A stretch of DNA of 64,000 nucleotides from contig NZ_FNZZ01000003.1 in NCBI RefSeq assembly GCF_900109565.1, positions 186,001 through 250,000 on the forward strand, in the 5' to 3' direction. Position 1 is the first letter of the stretch. The number at the start of each line of letters is the position of its first letter. The stretch is from Sphingomonas palmae. Its GTDB lineage: Bacteria > Pseudomonadota > Alphaproteobacteria > Sphingomonadales > Sphingomonadaceae. Below are positions 7,603 to 17,600 of the stretch, piece by piece. Both the position numbers and the translations under genes were made by a program. The notes below the pieces were generated by a model. The model saw nothing but the letters and a program-made list of their open reading frames with translations, was not told the origin of the DNA and searched no databases.

Positions 7603-10119
7603 TTAGTAGATGCCGCCCTGGCGTTGCAGAAACTCGCTGTCGCGCGGTGTCGGCGCCGCACTCGGCTGCGCGCGCGGTGCCGCAGTGGGAGCGGCGCTGG
7701 GCGAATAGCGACGCGGACGGCGGGCCTCGCTCTGCGGCTTGAATGCTTCCCAGATCACGCTCGCCTTGGGGTCGTCGTCGTTCGGCCAGGGACCGAAGAC
7801 GGGCCGCCCCGAGCCGCGATCGATCCTGACCATTCGGATGCCCGGCGGCGCGCGGAACGTGACGACGGGCAGGTTCTCGTACGCCTTGATCGCGAATTGC
7901 TTGAAGATCGGCACCGCGAGCGTCCCGCCCTGCGCGTAGCCGCCGAGGCCCCTCGGTGTGTCATACCCGATGTATAGCCCGCCCACCATCTGCGGGGTGC
8001 CGCCGATGAACCAAACGTCGGTCGGGCCGGTGTTGGTGCCGGTCTTGCCGAACATCGGGCGGCCGAGATCGCGGAGCGCAGTTGCGGTGCCGCGCTGCAC
8101 CACGCCCTCGGTGATGTGCACCATCTGATACGCGCTCATCGCGTCCATCACCTGACGCCCGCGCGTCACCGGCCGTGGCATTGCGCGCCCGTTCCAGCGC
8201 GGCATGTTGCAGCCGTCGCAGGCACGCCAGTTCGCCGGCCAGATCACCTGCCCGTGGCGGTCCTGCACGAAGTCGATCAGCGAGGGATCGTGCCACTGGC
8301 CCTGATTGGCGAGCACGCCGTACGCATTGACCATGTGCTCGACCGTGGTTTCGCCCGCGCCCAACGAGTAGCTGAGGTAGGGCGCGTAGTCGCCGATCTG
8401 CATCTTCTTCATCAGCGCGACGACGTTCTTCATGCCCGTCTGCGCGGCGGCGCGCACCGTCATCAGGTTGCGCGACTGCTCGATCCCCCAGCGCATCGTG
8501 TGCGGCCCGGCGCCGCGCGAGTTGCCGAAGTTGCGGAAACATTTTTGCCCCAGCCGCGCGCCCTGATAGACGCAGAAGGGGCCGTCGACGATGATCGACG
8601 CCGGCGTCATGCCGTGTTCCAGCGCGGCGGAGTAGACGATCGGCTTGATCGTCGAACCGGGCTGGCGATAGGCCTGGGTCGCGCGGTTGAACGCCTGAAC
8701 GCTCGCGTCGAAGCCGCCCTGCATGGCGAGAATGCGCCCGCTCGACGGCTCCTGCACCACGAAGCCGCCCGAGATGCGCGGCACGCTGCGCAGGCTGAAC
8801 GAGCCTGCCGACGGCGCGACCGCGATGATATCGCCGACCTTGATCTGCCCGAAGGCCGGGGTGCCCGTGCCGCGTGCGGGCATCTGCGCGTTGCCGCGTG
8901 GCAGCGTGCCGGTGCGCCCGTCGGCGAAGCCAAGCGACAGCTCGCCTCCCTCGCGCGCGAAGACGATGCCCGCGCGCCAGTCCTTGTAGTCGAGCATGAT
9001 GTTGGTGTTGAGCAGCGCGCCCTGCCACTGCGCGGGATCATCCAGGTCGACGTGGCGCAGCGGCCCCGACCAGCCGCGCCCGCTCTCGTACCGAAGCAGC
9101 CCGTCGCGCAGCGCTTCGGCGGCGTAGCGCTGCACCTGCGGGTCGAGCGAGGTGCGTACCCACAAACCGCCCGAATAGACGCTGTACGGCCCGGCCTCTG
9201 CATTCTCACCGAATTTGTCGATCAACTGGCGGCGGACCTCCTCGACGAAATAGCCGCCGACGCGTTCGAACTTGGGCGTGCGGCGACGGATCGCGCCGAT
9301 CGGGTCGGCATTGGCGGCGCGTGCCTGCGCCTCGGTGATGAAGCCGTTGCGGGCCATTTCGCGCAGCACGTAATTGCGACGCACCAGCGCGCGCTCGGTA
9401 TTACGAAAGGGATCGTAGTTCGCCGGCCCCTTGGGCAAGATCGCCAGATAGGCCATCTGCGCCAGCGAGAGCTCGGACAGCTCCTTGTCGAAATAGGCGT
9501 GGCTCGCCGCCTCGACGCCGTAGGCGTTACGTCCCAGGAAAATCTGATTGAGGTAGAGTTCGAGGATCTGCGGCTTGGTCAGCGTCTGCTCGATCCGGTA
9601 GGCGAGGATCGCCTCGCGCACCTTGCGCGTCGGCGAATAGGCGTTGCCGATCAGCAGGTTCTTCGCCACCTGCTGCGTGATGGTCGAGCCGCCGCGCGCG
9701 CGCTGTCCGGTGCCGAACTTGCTCGCATAATCGACCACTGCACCGGCAAGGCCGGGAAAGTCGACGCCGTGATGCTCGAAGAAGGTCTTGTCCTCGGCCG
9801 CCAGGAACGCGCGGATCAGCAGCGGCGGATATTCGGCGAACGACAGCTGGACCCGTCGCTCGCGCGCGTAGGAATAGATCGGCGCACCATCGATGCCGCG
9901 GACATTCGTCGGCAGCGGCGGCTCGTATGCTTTCAGCTTCTCCATTGAAGGCAGGTCGCGCGCGAAGATCAGCCAGAACGCCGCCATCGCGACGAGCAGC
10001 AGCGCGACAAAGGCGGCCAGCCAACGAACGAGCCGGCGCTGCCACACGCCGCCGACCGCGTTACCGATCCGGCCCAGGCGCTGCCCGAACGTCATCTTTT
10101 CCGGTGGGGAAGAAGCCAT
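7603..10119 (-). CDS. mrcA: Penicillin-binding protein 1A (bifunctional)
   Basis: An 838-residue class A PBP that polymerises and cross-links peptidoglycan. An N-terminal cytoplasmic stub and one membrane anchor (WLAAFVALLLVAMAAFWLIF, about 33-52) precede the GT51 transglycosylase domain with AAEDKTFFEHHGVDF (catalytic Glu near 109) and GGSTITQQVAKN. The transpeptidase domain has the SxxK serine in PGSTIKPI (near 488) and the KTGT box (near 691). The last 50 residues are low-complexity Pro/Ala/Arg. It lies 66 nt downstream of the amidase gene, so the two wall enzymes are probably cotranscribed. Confidence 0.95.
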   Translation of the reverse strand: MASSPPEKMTFGQRLGRIGNAVGGVWQRRLVRWLAAFVALLLVAMAAFWLIFARDLPSMEKLKAYEPPLPTNVRGIDGAPIYSYARERRVQLSFAEYPPLLIRAFLAAEDKTFFEHHGVDFPGLAGAVVDYASKFGTGQRARGGSTITQQVAKNLLIGNAYSPTRKVREAILAYRIEQTLTKPQILELYLNQIFLGRNAYGVEAASHAYFDKELSELSLAQMAYLAILPKGPANYDPFRNTERALVRRNYVLREMARNGFITEAQARAANADPIGAIRRRTPKFERVGGYFVEEVRRQLIDKFGENAEAGPYSVYSGGLWVRTSLDPQVQRYAAEALRDGLLRYESGRGWSGPLRHVDLDDPAQWQGALLNTNIMLDYKDWRAGIVFAREGGELSLGFADGRTGTLPRGNAQMPARGTGTPAFGQIKVGDIIAVAPSAGSFSLRSVPRISGGFVVQEPSSGRILAMQGGFDASVQAFNRATQAYRQPGSTIKPIVYSAALEHGMTPASIIVDGPFCVYQGARLGQKCFRNFGNSRGAGPHTMRWGIEQSRNLMTVRAAAQTGMKNVVALMKKMQIGDYAPYLSYSLGAGETTVEHMVNAYGVLANQGQWHDPSLIDFVQDRHGQVIWPANWRACDGCNMPRWNGRAMPRPVTRGRQVMDAMSAYQMVHITEGVVQRGTATALRDLGRPMFGKTGTNTGPTDVWFIGGTPQMVGGLYIGYDTPRGLGGYAQGGTLAVPIFKQFAIKAYENLPVVTFRAPPGIRMVRIDRGSGRPVFGPWPNDDDPKASVIWEAFKPQSEARRPRRYSPSAAPTAAPRAQPSAAPTPRDSEFLQRQGGIY

Positions 10120-10185
10120 ATGGCTCGCGCGTTTAGCACGTTCCGCGCCGCGCGAAAGCGTCGCGGCCGTTTGGCGGGTCCGCGC

Positions 10186-11430
10186 TCAGCGCAGCGCGAG
10201 CCGACGCGCGAAGTAGATTTCGACCGCGCGGCGCACGCTCTCGGCGACATTCGCTCGCCCTTCGTCGCTGGCGAGAAACGCCGCATCGTTGGTGTTGGAG
10301 ATGTAGCCCGCCTCCAGCAGGATCGACGGCGTGTCGGGCGCCTTCAGCACCATCAGCGATGCCATGCGGTGGAAGTTGGGCTTGATCGCCATCAGCGGCT
10401 GCGCCTCGCGCCCGAGCAGTCGCGCGAAGCCGGCCGAGGCGTTCATCGTCTCGCGCTGCGTCAGGTCGATCAGGATCGATGACACGTCCGGATTGCGGTC
10501 GAGGTCGACGCCGTTGATGATGTCGACCTTGTTCTCGCGCGCCGCGAGCCGAGCCGCTTCCTTGTCCGACGCGACCTCGGACAAGGTGTAGGCGGTCGCC
10601 CCCGACGCCTCGGTCGATAGCGCGCTGTCGCAATGGATCGAGATGAACAGGTCGGCCTTCAACCTACGTGCGACGCCGTAACGCTCGCGCAGCACGAGGA
10701 AACGATCGTCGCTACGCGTCAGCGCGACACGCACGCGGCCCGATTTCAGCAGCGCGTCGCGCACCGCCAGCGCCATCTTGAGCGTCAGGTCCTTTTCGCG
10801 CAGTTGTCCATCGGGTGAGATCGAGCCGGGATCGTGACCGCCGTGCCCGGCGTCGATGACAACCAGCGGGCGACCGGCATCGCCGCGGACCTTCGGCATC
10901 GGCAGTTCGCGGCGTGCGGGCGGCACCGCCTGCGACACGGTATAGGTGGCGGCGCGGGTGACGGGCAGCATTTTTCCCATCCAGCTGAGCGGCGCGCTCG
11001 CGCTCGCGGCTGCGAATTGGCGTGCGGCGACCGGGCGCAGGTGGAGCGTCAGCTCGCGCGCGTCGTCGTCGAACCCGCCTTCGTCGACGATCATCGGTTC
11101 GGCGAGATCGAGCACGACGCGCGCGCCGCTTGGCCCACGCACCCCCTGGCGCACCGCGGTGACGGCGCCGTCGCGCTCTCCGCCGATCGAGCCGGGGCGT
11201 GCGCCGTCGATGTCGACCGCGATCCGCTGCGGCTCGGCGAGCAGGAAGCTGGAGGCCGCAGCGACCGCGTCGTCGAAGCGGATCACCACCTTGTCGCCGG
11301 ACACGTCGATCCGCTCGACGGTGGCGGCCCAGCCCGGCGCCCCGGCAAACACGCCCAACAGCAACGCGAGCACGATCGACACGCGGCGGCCATGCCGCGA
11401 CGATCGCCCATTCGTCCAGTGAAAAGCCAT
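10186..11430 (-). CDS. N-acetylmuramoyl-L-alanine amidase (AMIN + Amidase_3)
   Basis: A periplasmic zinc amidase of about 414 residues that splits septal peptidoglycan, AmiC-like. After a signal peptide (VSIVLALLLGVFAGAPGWA) comes an AMIN targeting domain, then Amidase_3 with VVIDAGHGGHDPGS (first zinc His), SIHCDSAL (second His region) and the C-terminal LLEAGYISN (catalytic Glu). I chose the ATG at 11430 because AAAGGG lies 9 nt upstream; an in-frame TTG at 11439 has no spacing for a ribosome site. It heads a likely operon with mrcA. Confidence 0.93.
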   Translation of the reverse strand: MAFHWTNGRSSRHGRRVSIVLALLLGVFAGAPGWAATVERIDVSGDKVVIRFDDAVAAASSFLLAEPQRIAVDIDGARPGSIGGERDGAVTAVRQGVRGPSGARVVLDLAEPMIVDEGGFDDDARELTLHLRPVAARQFAAASASAPLSWMGKMLPVTRAATYTVSQAVPPARRELPMPKVRGDAGRPLVVIDAGHGGHDPGSISPDGQLREKDLTLKMALAVRDALLKSGRVRVALTRSDDRFLVLRERYGVARRLKADLFISIHCDSALSTEASGATAYTLSEVASDKEAARLAARENKVDIINGVDLDRNPDVSSILIDLTQRETMNASAGFARLLGREAQPLMAIKPNFHRMASLMVLKAPDTPSILLEAGYISNTNDAAFLASDEGRANVAESVRRAVEIYFARRLALR

Positions 11431-11890
11431 GCTACGCAACCCTTTGACTTAGGGGCAAGCGATAGCCAGGGGGTCTCAAATCCGGGTTGCGTAGCGGGGT
11501 TAACGCGGCGTTCGGCACGTTTTGCCGGCAGATACTTGCCGCAATCCTGCAAGAACCGGCAGTTGATGACTGGCTTAACCAATGCTAGCAGTCGTGTGAC
11601 CGGAGTAGTGCACGCGCACGTCAAGCTTCGGTGACACTGCCCGAGCGACGATCCGTCGTGTCAGGGCCATCAGGTTGACGTCCGCATGTTGCATTCCGCC
11701 CGTTCGCTGTTCCGCCCGGCCTCAGCCGGCGGAGCGGGCGCGGCGTTTCCCGGCCATCAGGCGCCTGGGACTGCACGGTGGACGAAGGCATTTTCTGCAA
11801 CATCGTGCGCGCCCGGTCATCCGCGGCGCGCGTCCAATCATCGCGCGGGCGCACCGCTAGCCGGACGGCCCAGCGCGCGGAGAACATTCA
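11431..11890 (+). other. 460-nt intergenic region between amidase and rne (rne leader)
   Basis: No convincing gene is visible. It must hold the divergent promoters of the amidase-mrcA unit and of rne. A weak sigma-70-like pair, TTGATG (11563-11568) and TAGCAG (11586-11591) with a 17-nt spacer, points towards rne and would leave a leader of about 290 nt. Long rne leaders are known in enterobacteria, where RNase E cleaves its own 5' UTR; a similar role here is inference. Confidence 0.4.
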
Positions 11891-14662
11891 ATGACCACGC
11901 GTATGCTGATCGACGCACGCCACCGGGAGGAAACCCGGGTCGCCGTCGTCAAGGGTAACCGGATCGAGGAATTCGATTTCGAGAGTGCGGAGCGCAAGCA
12001 GCTCAAGGGTAATATCTATCTCGCCAAGGTGACGCGCGTCGAGCCGTCGCTGCAGGCAGCGTTCGTCGATTACGGCGGCAACCGTCACGGCTTTCTCGCC
12101 TTTTCCGAGATCCACCCTGATTATTATCAGATCCCGAAGGAGGATCGTGACGCGCTGCTGCGTGAAGAGGCCGAGCATGCCGCCGAGGAAGCGAAGCTGC
12201 GCGCCGAGCTGGACGCCGAAGATGCCGGCTTCGACGAGGACGACGACGCGCACCACGACGACGACGACGCGCATGAACTCGACGACGATCATGCCGACGA
12301 GGACGACGCGCACGACGATCACGTCGACGATGCGGGCGGCGACGACGATGCAGACGGCGCGTCGGAGAACGCAGGCGGTCGCCGCCGCAAGGGTCGCCGC
12401 TCGAACGGTGACGATCAGGTCGAGGCGCTGCGCCAGCGCCGCATGAACCTGCGCCGCCGCTACAAGATTCAGGACGTGATCCGCCGTCGCCAGGTGCTGC
12501 TGGTCCAGGTCGTCAAGGAAGAGCGCGGCAACAAGGGTGCGGCGCTGACCACCTATCTGAGCCTTGCCGGCCGCTATTGCGTACTGATGCCCAACACGTC
12601 GCACGGCGGCGGGATCAGCCGCAAAATCTCGAACGCGGGCGATCGCAAGCGGTTGAAGGCGATCATGGCGGACCTCGAGCTGCCGTCGTCGATGGGCTGC
12701 ATCGTGCGCACCGCGGGGCTCCAGCGTACCAAGACCGAGATCAAGCGCGACTTCGACTATCTCGCGCGGCTATGGGACGAAATCCGCGACAAGACGCTGT
12801 CTTCCTCGGCGCCCGCGCTCGTCTACGGCGACAGCGATCTGATGAAGCGCGCGATCCGCGACATCTACAACAAGGACATCGACGAGGTGATCGTCGAGGG
12901 TGACGACGGCTATCGCCAGGCCAAGGACTTCATGCGCCTGCTGATGCCGACGCATGCGCGCAAGGTGAAGCACTACAGCGATCCGATCCCGCTCTATCAG
13001 CGCGCCGGCGTCGAGGATCAGCTCGCCGCAATGTATCATCCGGTGGTGCAGCTGAAATCGGGCGGTTACCTCGTCATCAACCCGACCGAAGCTTTGGTGT
13101 CGATCGACATCAACTCGGGCCGCTCGACGCGCGAGCACAATATCGAGCAGACCGCGACCGCGACTAACCTGGAGGCGGCGCAGGAGATCGCGCGTCAGCT
13201 GCGCCTGCGCGACATGGCCGGACTGGTCGTCATCGACTTCATCGACATGGATCACGGATCGAACGTCCGTAAGGTCGAGAAGGCGATGAAGGAGGCGCTC
13301 AAGAACGATCGCGCGCGTATCCAGGTCGGCCGCATCTCGTCGTTCGGGCTGATGGAGATGAGCCGTCAGCGGCTGCGCACCGGCGTGCTTGAGGCATCGA
13401 CGCGCCAGTGCCCGCATTGCGAGGGCACTGGCCTGGTGCGCACCGCATCCTCGGCGGGGCTCTCCGCGCTGCGCCTGATCGAGGACGAGGCGGCGCGCGG
13501 CCGCGGCTCGCACTTGACGCTGCGGTGCAGCCAGGAAGCCGCCTTCTACGTGCTCAACCGCAAGCGCGGCGACATCGCCGAGATCGAGGACCGCTACGGC
13601 GTCCAGGTCGACATCCTCGCTGACGGCGAGGAGGAGGGCGCGCGCATGTCGGTCGAGGCCGCCGGTCCGCCCCCCGCCTATGCGCCCAAGTTCGACGCGC
13701 CGATGATCGAGGTCGAGGAAGACCTGGAAGACGAGTACGAAGTCGAGGAGGAAGAAGAGGCGGTCGAGGAGGAAGCGCCGGCAGAGCGCGGCCAGCGCGA
13801 GCGCGACTCCGAGGATCGCGAAGGCGGCCGTCGCAAGCGTCGCCGCCGTGGACGCCGCAACCGCGGGCGCGGCGAGGGTGAGGACTCGCACGCCGACGCT
13901 GCGGGCGAGGCGGTCGAAGCGGACGCTGACGAGGCCGATGCTGCGGACGAGTCGACCAGCGTCGACGAGGCGGACGATGGTGCGCGCGAGGAGCGCGGCG
14001 AGGGCAACGGCCGTCGTCGTCGCCGCAACCGCCGCGGTCGTCGCCGTGACGGACAGGGTGGCGCATCGGACGAGACGCAGGTTGCGGGCGAAGCGGTGAG
14101 TGAGCCCGCACCCGAAGAACAGCCCGTCGAGGCATCGTCGGAGCCGGTGATTGAAGAGCCGGTGGCCGAGGTTGAGGCGGCACCCGAGCCTGCCGCCAAG
14201 CCGAAGACGCGGCGCCGTCCGCGTGCACGTGCGGCGGACGCGACGCCCGACGCGCCGGCTGCTGCCGAGGCGGAGCCCGCGACCGCATCGGTCGAGGAAG
14301 CGCCGGCGGCCGACGATGCTTCAGCAGCGCCCGAAGCACCCGCCAAGCCGAAGCGGACGCGCCGCAAGAAGTCGGACGCGTCAGCGGTCGAGGCGGGCGA
14401 CGCTGCGCCGGTCACCGATGGTCTGCCCGCGCCCGAGGTTGCGGAAGAGGCGGCTCCGGCCAAGCCGAAGCGCACGCGGCGCAAGAAGGCCGATGCCGCA
14501 CCTGCCGAGGTTGAGGCGGTGCCGCAGGCCGACGCGCCGTCATCAGCGGATAAGGCGCCGGTCGCCGTCAACGCCGAGCCCTCGGGCGATGACGCACAGC
14601 CTGCATCGGATGGCGACGCATCGCCGCGTCGCGGCTGGTGGCAGCGTACGTTCGGTAATTGA
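11891..14662 (+). CDS. rne: Ribonuclease E
   Basis: The endoribonuclease of the RNA degradosome, 923 residues. The catalytic half begins with MTTRMLIDARHREETRVAV and an S1 RNA-binding domain. That domain is split by a very acidic, His/Asp-rich insertion (DNA about 12215-12375) followed by a basic patch. The DNase I-like active site with the Mg2+ aspartates is in LVSIDINSGRSTREHN (about residue 405). The Zn-link is CPHCEGTGL (about 507). From about residue 600 the protein is disordered: acidic runs, arginine-rich blocks, and repeated AKPKRTRRKK motifs, ending in RRGWWQRTFGN. The insertion is a known feature of alphaproteobacterial RNase E. Confidence 0.96.
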   Translation: MTTRMLIDARHREETRVAVVKGNRIEEFDFESAERKQLKGNIYLAKVTRVEPSLQAAFVDYGGNRHGFLAFSEIHPDYYQIPKEDRDALLREEAEHAAEEAKLRAELDAEDAGFDEDDDAHHDDDDAHELDDDHADEDDAHDDHVDDAGGDDDADGASENAGGRRRKGRRSNGDDQVEALRQRRMNLRRRYKIQDVIRRRQVLLVQVVKEERGNKGAALTTYLSLAGRYCVLMPNTSHGGGISRKISNAGDRKRLKAIMADLELPSSMGCIVRTAGLQRTKTEIKRDFDYLARLWDEIRDKTLSSSAPALVYGDSDLMKRAIRDIYNKDIDEVIVEGDDGYRQAKDFMRLLMPTHARKVKHYSDPIPLYQRAGVEDQLAAMYHPVVQLKSGGYLVINPTEALVSIDINSGRSTREHNIEQTATATNLEAAQEIARQLRLRDMAGLVVIDFIDMDHGSNVRKVEKAMKEALKNDRARIQVGRISSFGLMEMSRQRLRTGVLEASTRQCPHCEGTGLVRTASSAGLSALRLIEDEAARGRGSHLTLRCSQEAAFYVLNRKRGDIAEIEDRYGVQVDILADGEEEGARMSVEAAGPPPAYAPKFDAPMIEVEEDLEDEYEVEEEEEAVEEEAPAERGQRERDSEDREGGRRKRRRRGRRNRGRGEGEDSHADAAGEAVEADADEADAADESTSVDEADDGAREERGEGNGRRRRRNRRGRRRDGQGGASDETQVAGEAVSEPAPEEQPVEASSEPVIEEPVAEVEAAPEPAAKPKTRRRPRARAADATPDAPAAAEAEPATASVEEAPAADDASAAPEAPAKPKRTRRKKSDASAVEAGDAAPVTDGLPAPEVAEEAAPAKPKRTRRKKADAAPAEVEAVPQADAPSSADKAPVAVNAEPSGDDAQPASDGDASPRRGWWQRTFGN

Positions 14663-14683
14663 TCGAGCGTTGAGCAAGGCGCG

Positions 14684-14737
14684 TCGCCCGGATGCTTCAG
14701 CAGTGGTTCAGCGCCGCTGCGGCAAGCGTCCGGGCGA
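14684..14737 (+). terminator. Long stem-loop after rne
   Basis: TCGCCCGGATGCTT (14684-14697) pairs with AAGCGTCCGGGCGA (14724-14737): 14 bp with one G-T pair, and a 26-nt loop that can itself fold. It starts about 20 nt after the rne stop. No T-run follows, so it may terminate weakly or protect the 3' end of the mRNA. Confidence 0.5.
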
Positions 14738-14828
14738 TGCGCTGCTATGATCCCGCGACGGTCGGCGTTATGATGACGCTGATGCGTTTACTGATATCTC
14801 AGACCCTTATTCGCGCTGGCGGCACGAG

Positions 14829-16178
14829 GTGATCCGTCGACTGGTCACGTTGCTGGCGGGCGCGGCGATGCTCGCGGGCGCACCGGTGCAGGCGCAGTCG
14901 CTGCTTCGCGATGCCGAAACCGAGTCGCTGTTCCACGACATGTCGGCGTCGATCGTGACCGCGGCAGGACTTCGCCCCAACGATGTCCAGTTCGCGTTGG
15001 TCAACGACGGATCGATCAACGCCTTCGTCGTTGGTGGGCAGACGGTCTACATCCATTCGGGGCTGATCGAGGCCGCGGACAACGTAAACCAGGTGCAGGG
15101 CGTGATCGCGCACGAGCTGGGCCACATCGCCGACGGCCACGTCGCCAATGCCGATGCGGGACAGAAGCCAGCGATGGCGATGTACCTGCTGTCGATGGTG
15201 CTTGGGATCGCCACGGCGGCAGCGGGCGGCGGCGCGGCGGGTATGGGCGTGATGGCGGCGGGGCAGCAGGCCGCAATGGGGCATTATCTCGCCTTCACGC
15301 GGACGCAGGAAGCGACCGCCGACGCGAGCGCGATCAAATATCTGAAGACGGCGGGCATCTCCGCCAAGGGCATGCTGACCTTCTTCAAGGTGTTGCAGCA
15401 GCAGGAATATCGCTACGGGACTGGCAACATCGATCCTTTCATGCAGTCGCACCCACTGTCGGGCACGCGCATCGCGACGTTGGAAGGCGACGTGAAAGAA
15501 TCGCCTTTATACGACAAGCCGATCGATTCCGCCTTGCAGGAGCGGTTCCGGCGCGTGAAGGCCAAGCTGCTCGGCTACGTCGCCGATCCGAAGCAGACGC
15601 TCAACGAATATCCGGACACCGATCAGTCGATCTACGCGCATTACGCGCGCGCCTACGCTTATCACAAGGCAGGCTACCCCGACAAAGCCGACGCCGAGGC
15701 GGCGGCGCTGGTCAAGGCCAAGCCCGACGACCCGTATTTTCAGGAGATCGTCGGGCAGATCTTGCTTGAGGCCGGCCGGCCAAAGGATGCGCTGGTGCCG
15801 CTGCGCGCCGCCTATGAGGGCACGCGCAGCAATCCACTGATCGGCACGACGTACGGCCACGCGCTGATCGCGACCGAGAACCCCGCCAATTACGACGAGG
15901 CGAAACGCGTGCTGCGCGTCGCAGTGCAGCGCGATGACGAAAATCCGTTCGCGTGGTTTCAGCTCGGCACCGTGTACGAAGCGACCGGTGACGAGGCACG
16001 CGCGGCGCTCGCCGGCGCGGAGCAGGCGAGCCTGACCGGCGACACGGCGACCGCGGCGGTGCGTGCGCGCATGGCGCTGGCGGGCTTGCCGAAGAACTCG
16101 CCCGACTGGATCCGCGCGCAGGACATTTCGATGACGTCGCAGGACGTGATCGACAAGGGCAAGAAGAAGCGGCGATGA
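14829..16178 (+). CDS. M48 family metalloprotease with TPR repeats (BepA-like)
   Basis: A 449-residue periplasmic zinc protease. The signal peptide ends near GAPVQAQ. The M48 site is HELGHIADGH, with the third zinc ligand in RTQEATADASA. A hydrophobic, glycine-rich segment follows the active site. The C-terminal half contains tetratricopeptide repeats (from about residue 250). This architecture matches BepA/YfgC, which helps assemble or degrade outer-membrane beta-barrel proteins and LptD. It starts with GTG. Its stop overlaps the DsbA-like gene (ATGA). Confidence 0.9.
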   Translation: MIRRLVTLLAGAAMLAGAPVQAQSLLRDAETESLFHDMSASIVTAAGLRPNDVQFALVNDGSINAFVVGGQTVYIHSGLIEAADNVNQVQGVIAHELGHIADGHVANADAGQKPAMAMYLLSMVLGIATAAAGGGAAGMGVMAAGQQAAMGHYLAFTRTQEATADASAIKYLKTAGISAKGMLTFFKVLQQQEYRYGTGNIDPFMQSHPLSGTRIATLEGDVKESPLYDKPIDSALQERFRRVKAKLLGYVADPKQTLNEYPDTDQSIYAHYARAYAYHKAGYPDKADAEAAALVKAKPDDPYFQEIVGQILLEAGRPKDALVPLRAAYEGTRSNPLIGTTYGHALIATENPANYDEAKRVLRVAVQRDDENPFAWFQLGTVYEATGDEARAALAGAEQASLTGDTATAAVRARMALAGLPKNSPDWIRAQDISMTSQDVIDKGKKKRR

Positions 16179-16894
16179 ACCGGGCGACCTTGTTGGGGAT
16201 GGTGGCGCTGGGCGCGGCCTTCGGCGCGGGCGGCATGTTCCTCGCTGACCGAGTCGCGCCGTCCGATCTGGGCAGCGCGGACAAGGCGCGGGTCGAGCGC
16301 GTCGTGCGCGACTACGTCCTCACCAACCCCGAGCTGATCGCGCAGGCGATGCAGAAGCTGCAGGAACGCGATACCGCGCGCGCGGTGGCGGCGAGCCGCG
16401 GCGCGATCCAGGAGCCGTACGCGGGCGCGTGGATCGGCAATCCGAAGGGCGATGTGACGCTGGTCGAATATTACGACTACAATTGCGGCTTCTGCCGCGC
16501 GACGCTGCCGGTGTTGCAGAAGTTGGTCGATCAGGACCCGAAATTGCGGATCGTGTTCAAGGAACTGCCGGTCCTGTCGGCGGAGAGCCGGGTCGCCGCG
16601 CGCGCCGCGCTCGCCGCGGCGCAGCAGAATAAGTTCAAGCCGTTCCACGACGCGCTCTACGCCGCCGGGCCAGTCAGCGATGCGACGATCGCCGAGGCGG
16701 CGCGCACCAGCGGGGTCGACCTGTCGAGGCTGCCCGTTGACGCCGACGCGACGATCCGCGAGAATCTGGAAACCGCGGCCAAGCTCGGCATCACGGGTAC
16801 GCCCAGCTGGGTCGTCGGCGATCAGGTGCTGACCGGCGCGCTGCCGATCGACCAACTGCAATCCGCCATCGCCCGCGCCCGCGCGACGGGGTGA
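16175..16894 (+). CDS. DsbA-family thiol:disulfide oxidoreductase
   Basis: A 239-residue exported or membrane-anchored thioredoxin-fold protein. The N-terminal hydrophobic segment (LLGMVALGAAFGAGGMFLA) is followed by a helical region with ERVVRDYVLTNPELI, as in the Com1/ScsC-like DsbA group. The active site is CGFC in YYDYNCGFCRATLP and the cis-proline loop is GTPSW. It probably forms or isomerises disulfides in the periplasm. Coupled translation with the M48 protease suggests both serve envelope protein quality control. Confidence 0.9.
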   Translation: MNRATLLGMVALGAAFGAGGMFLADRVAPSDLGSADKARVERVVRDYVLTNPELIAQAMQKLQERDTARAVAASRGAIQEPYAGAWIGNPKGDVTLVEYYDYNCGFCRATLPVLQKLVDQDPKLRIVFKELPVLSAESRVAARAALAAAQQNKFKPFHDALYAAGPVSDATIAEAARTSGVDLSRLPVDADATIRENLETAAKLGITGTPSWVVGDQVLTGALPIDQLQSAIARARATG

Positions 16895-17600
16895 CCGCCG
16901 CACGGGGGTCGGTGCGCTCCTTGGTTGTGGTACTTGGCGGAGCAGGCCAACGATTGATATTAGATAGGCGCGTGAAAGTGTTGCGACGGGAGTGCGGCAG
17001 CGAACGTCGGCGAATGGATTGACGTTGCCACGTGTTCCAGACGGACGCGATCCGACCTAGCGAATGCTTCGCATCGCCATCTGCTACCGGTGACGAATGG
17101 GTAAGCGTTGTTCAGCGGGTAAGCAGCTAGGCCTCTTCAATGTTTCGGCCATCCGCGATCGGACGTACCGGAGGCGGTGCAATCACCTTCAGGTCGAAGC
17201 GCAGGTCGACGGAAGAATCGAGCGGGACACGGCTGGAGCTCTATCACTGCGCAGCGGGACGCCAGCAAGCGCGGCTGAAAGATAGCAGATCGGCGCGAGC
17301 CGCAATCGCCGGCTCTAGCGGCGTAGATGAACAGGGCGGTGTCAGCACGGCGCGAAAATAAGCACCGGGACTTCGCATCGTGCCCCGCAGGACGCAAACG
17401 AGCGGATGCAAGGGACGAACGATTAGATCGCGAGATCACCGGGTTTGCAGGCTCGTGAACTTAGTGGCCGATAAGCCGCTCAGACAGTGCATCGCTGCCG
17501 AACAAGCGTGTCCGATCCGCGTCGCCAGCTTGGCTGGCGCTGGGGTGTCGCGGACTGGCGTTCGCGATCGGATCAGTTGTTCGACTTACACTCGTTCGCT
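16895..17600 (+). other. 706-nt stretch without a recognisable gene
   Basis: Only short open frames with unconvincing translations occur, and the base composition is less G+C-rich and less periodic than the surrounding genes. I see no tRNA fold, insertion sequence end or known RNA family. It could be degenerate coding sequence or hold an uncharacterised small RNA. Confidence 0.5.

Noticed and set aside
8116..9948. A 610-codon open frame on the plus strand
   Set aside because: It lies exactly opposite mrcA and its translation is Arg/Ala/His-rich without domains. High G+C makes such antisense frames common here; similar ones oppose lpdA, sucA, sdhA and rne.
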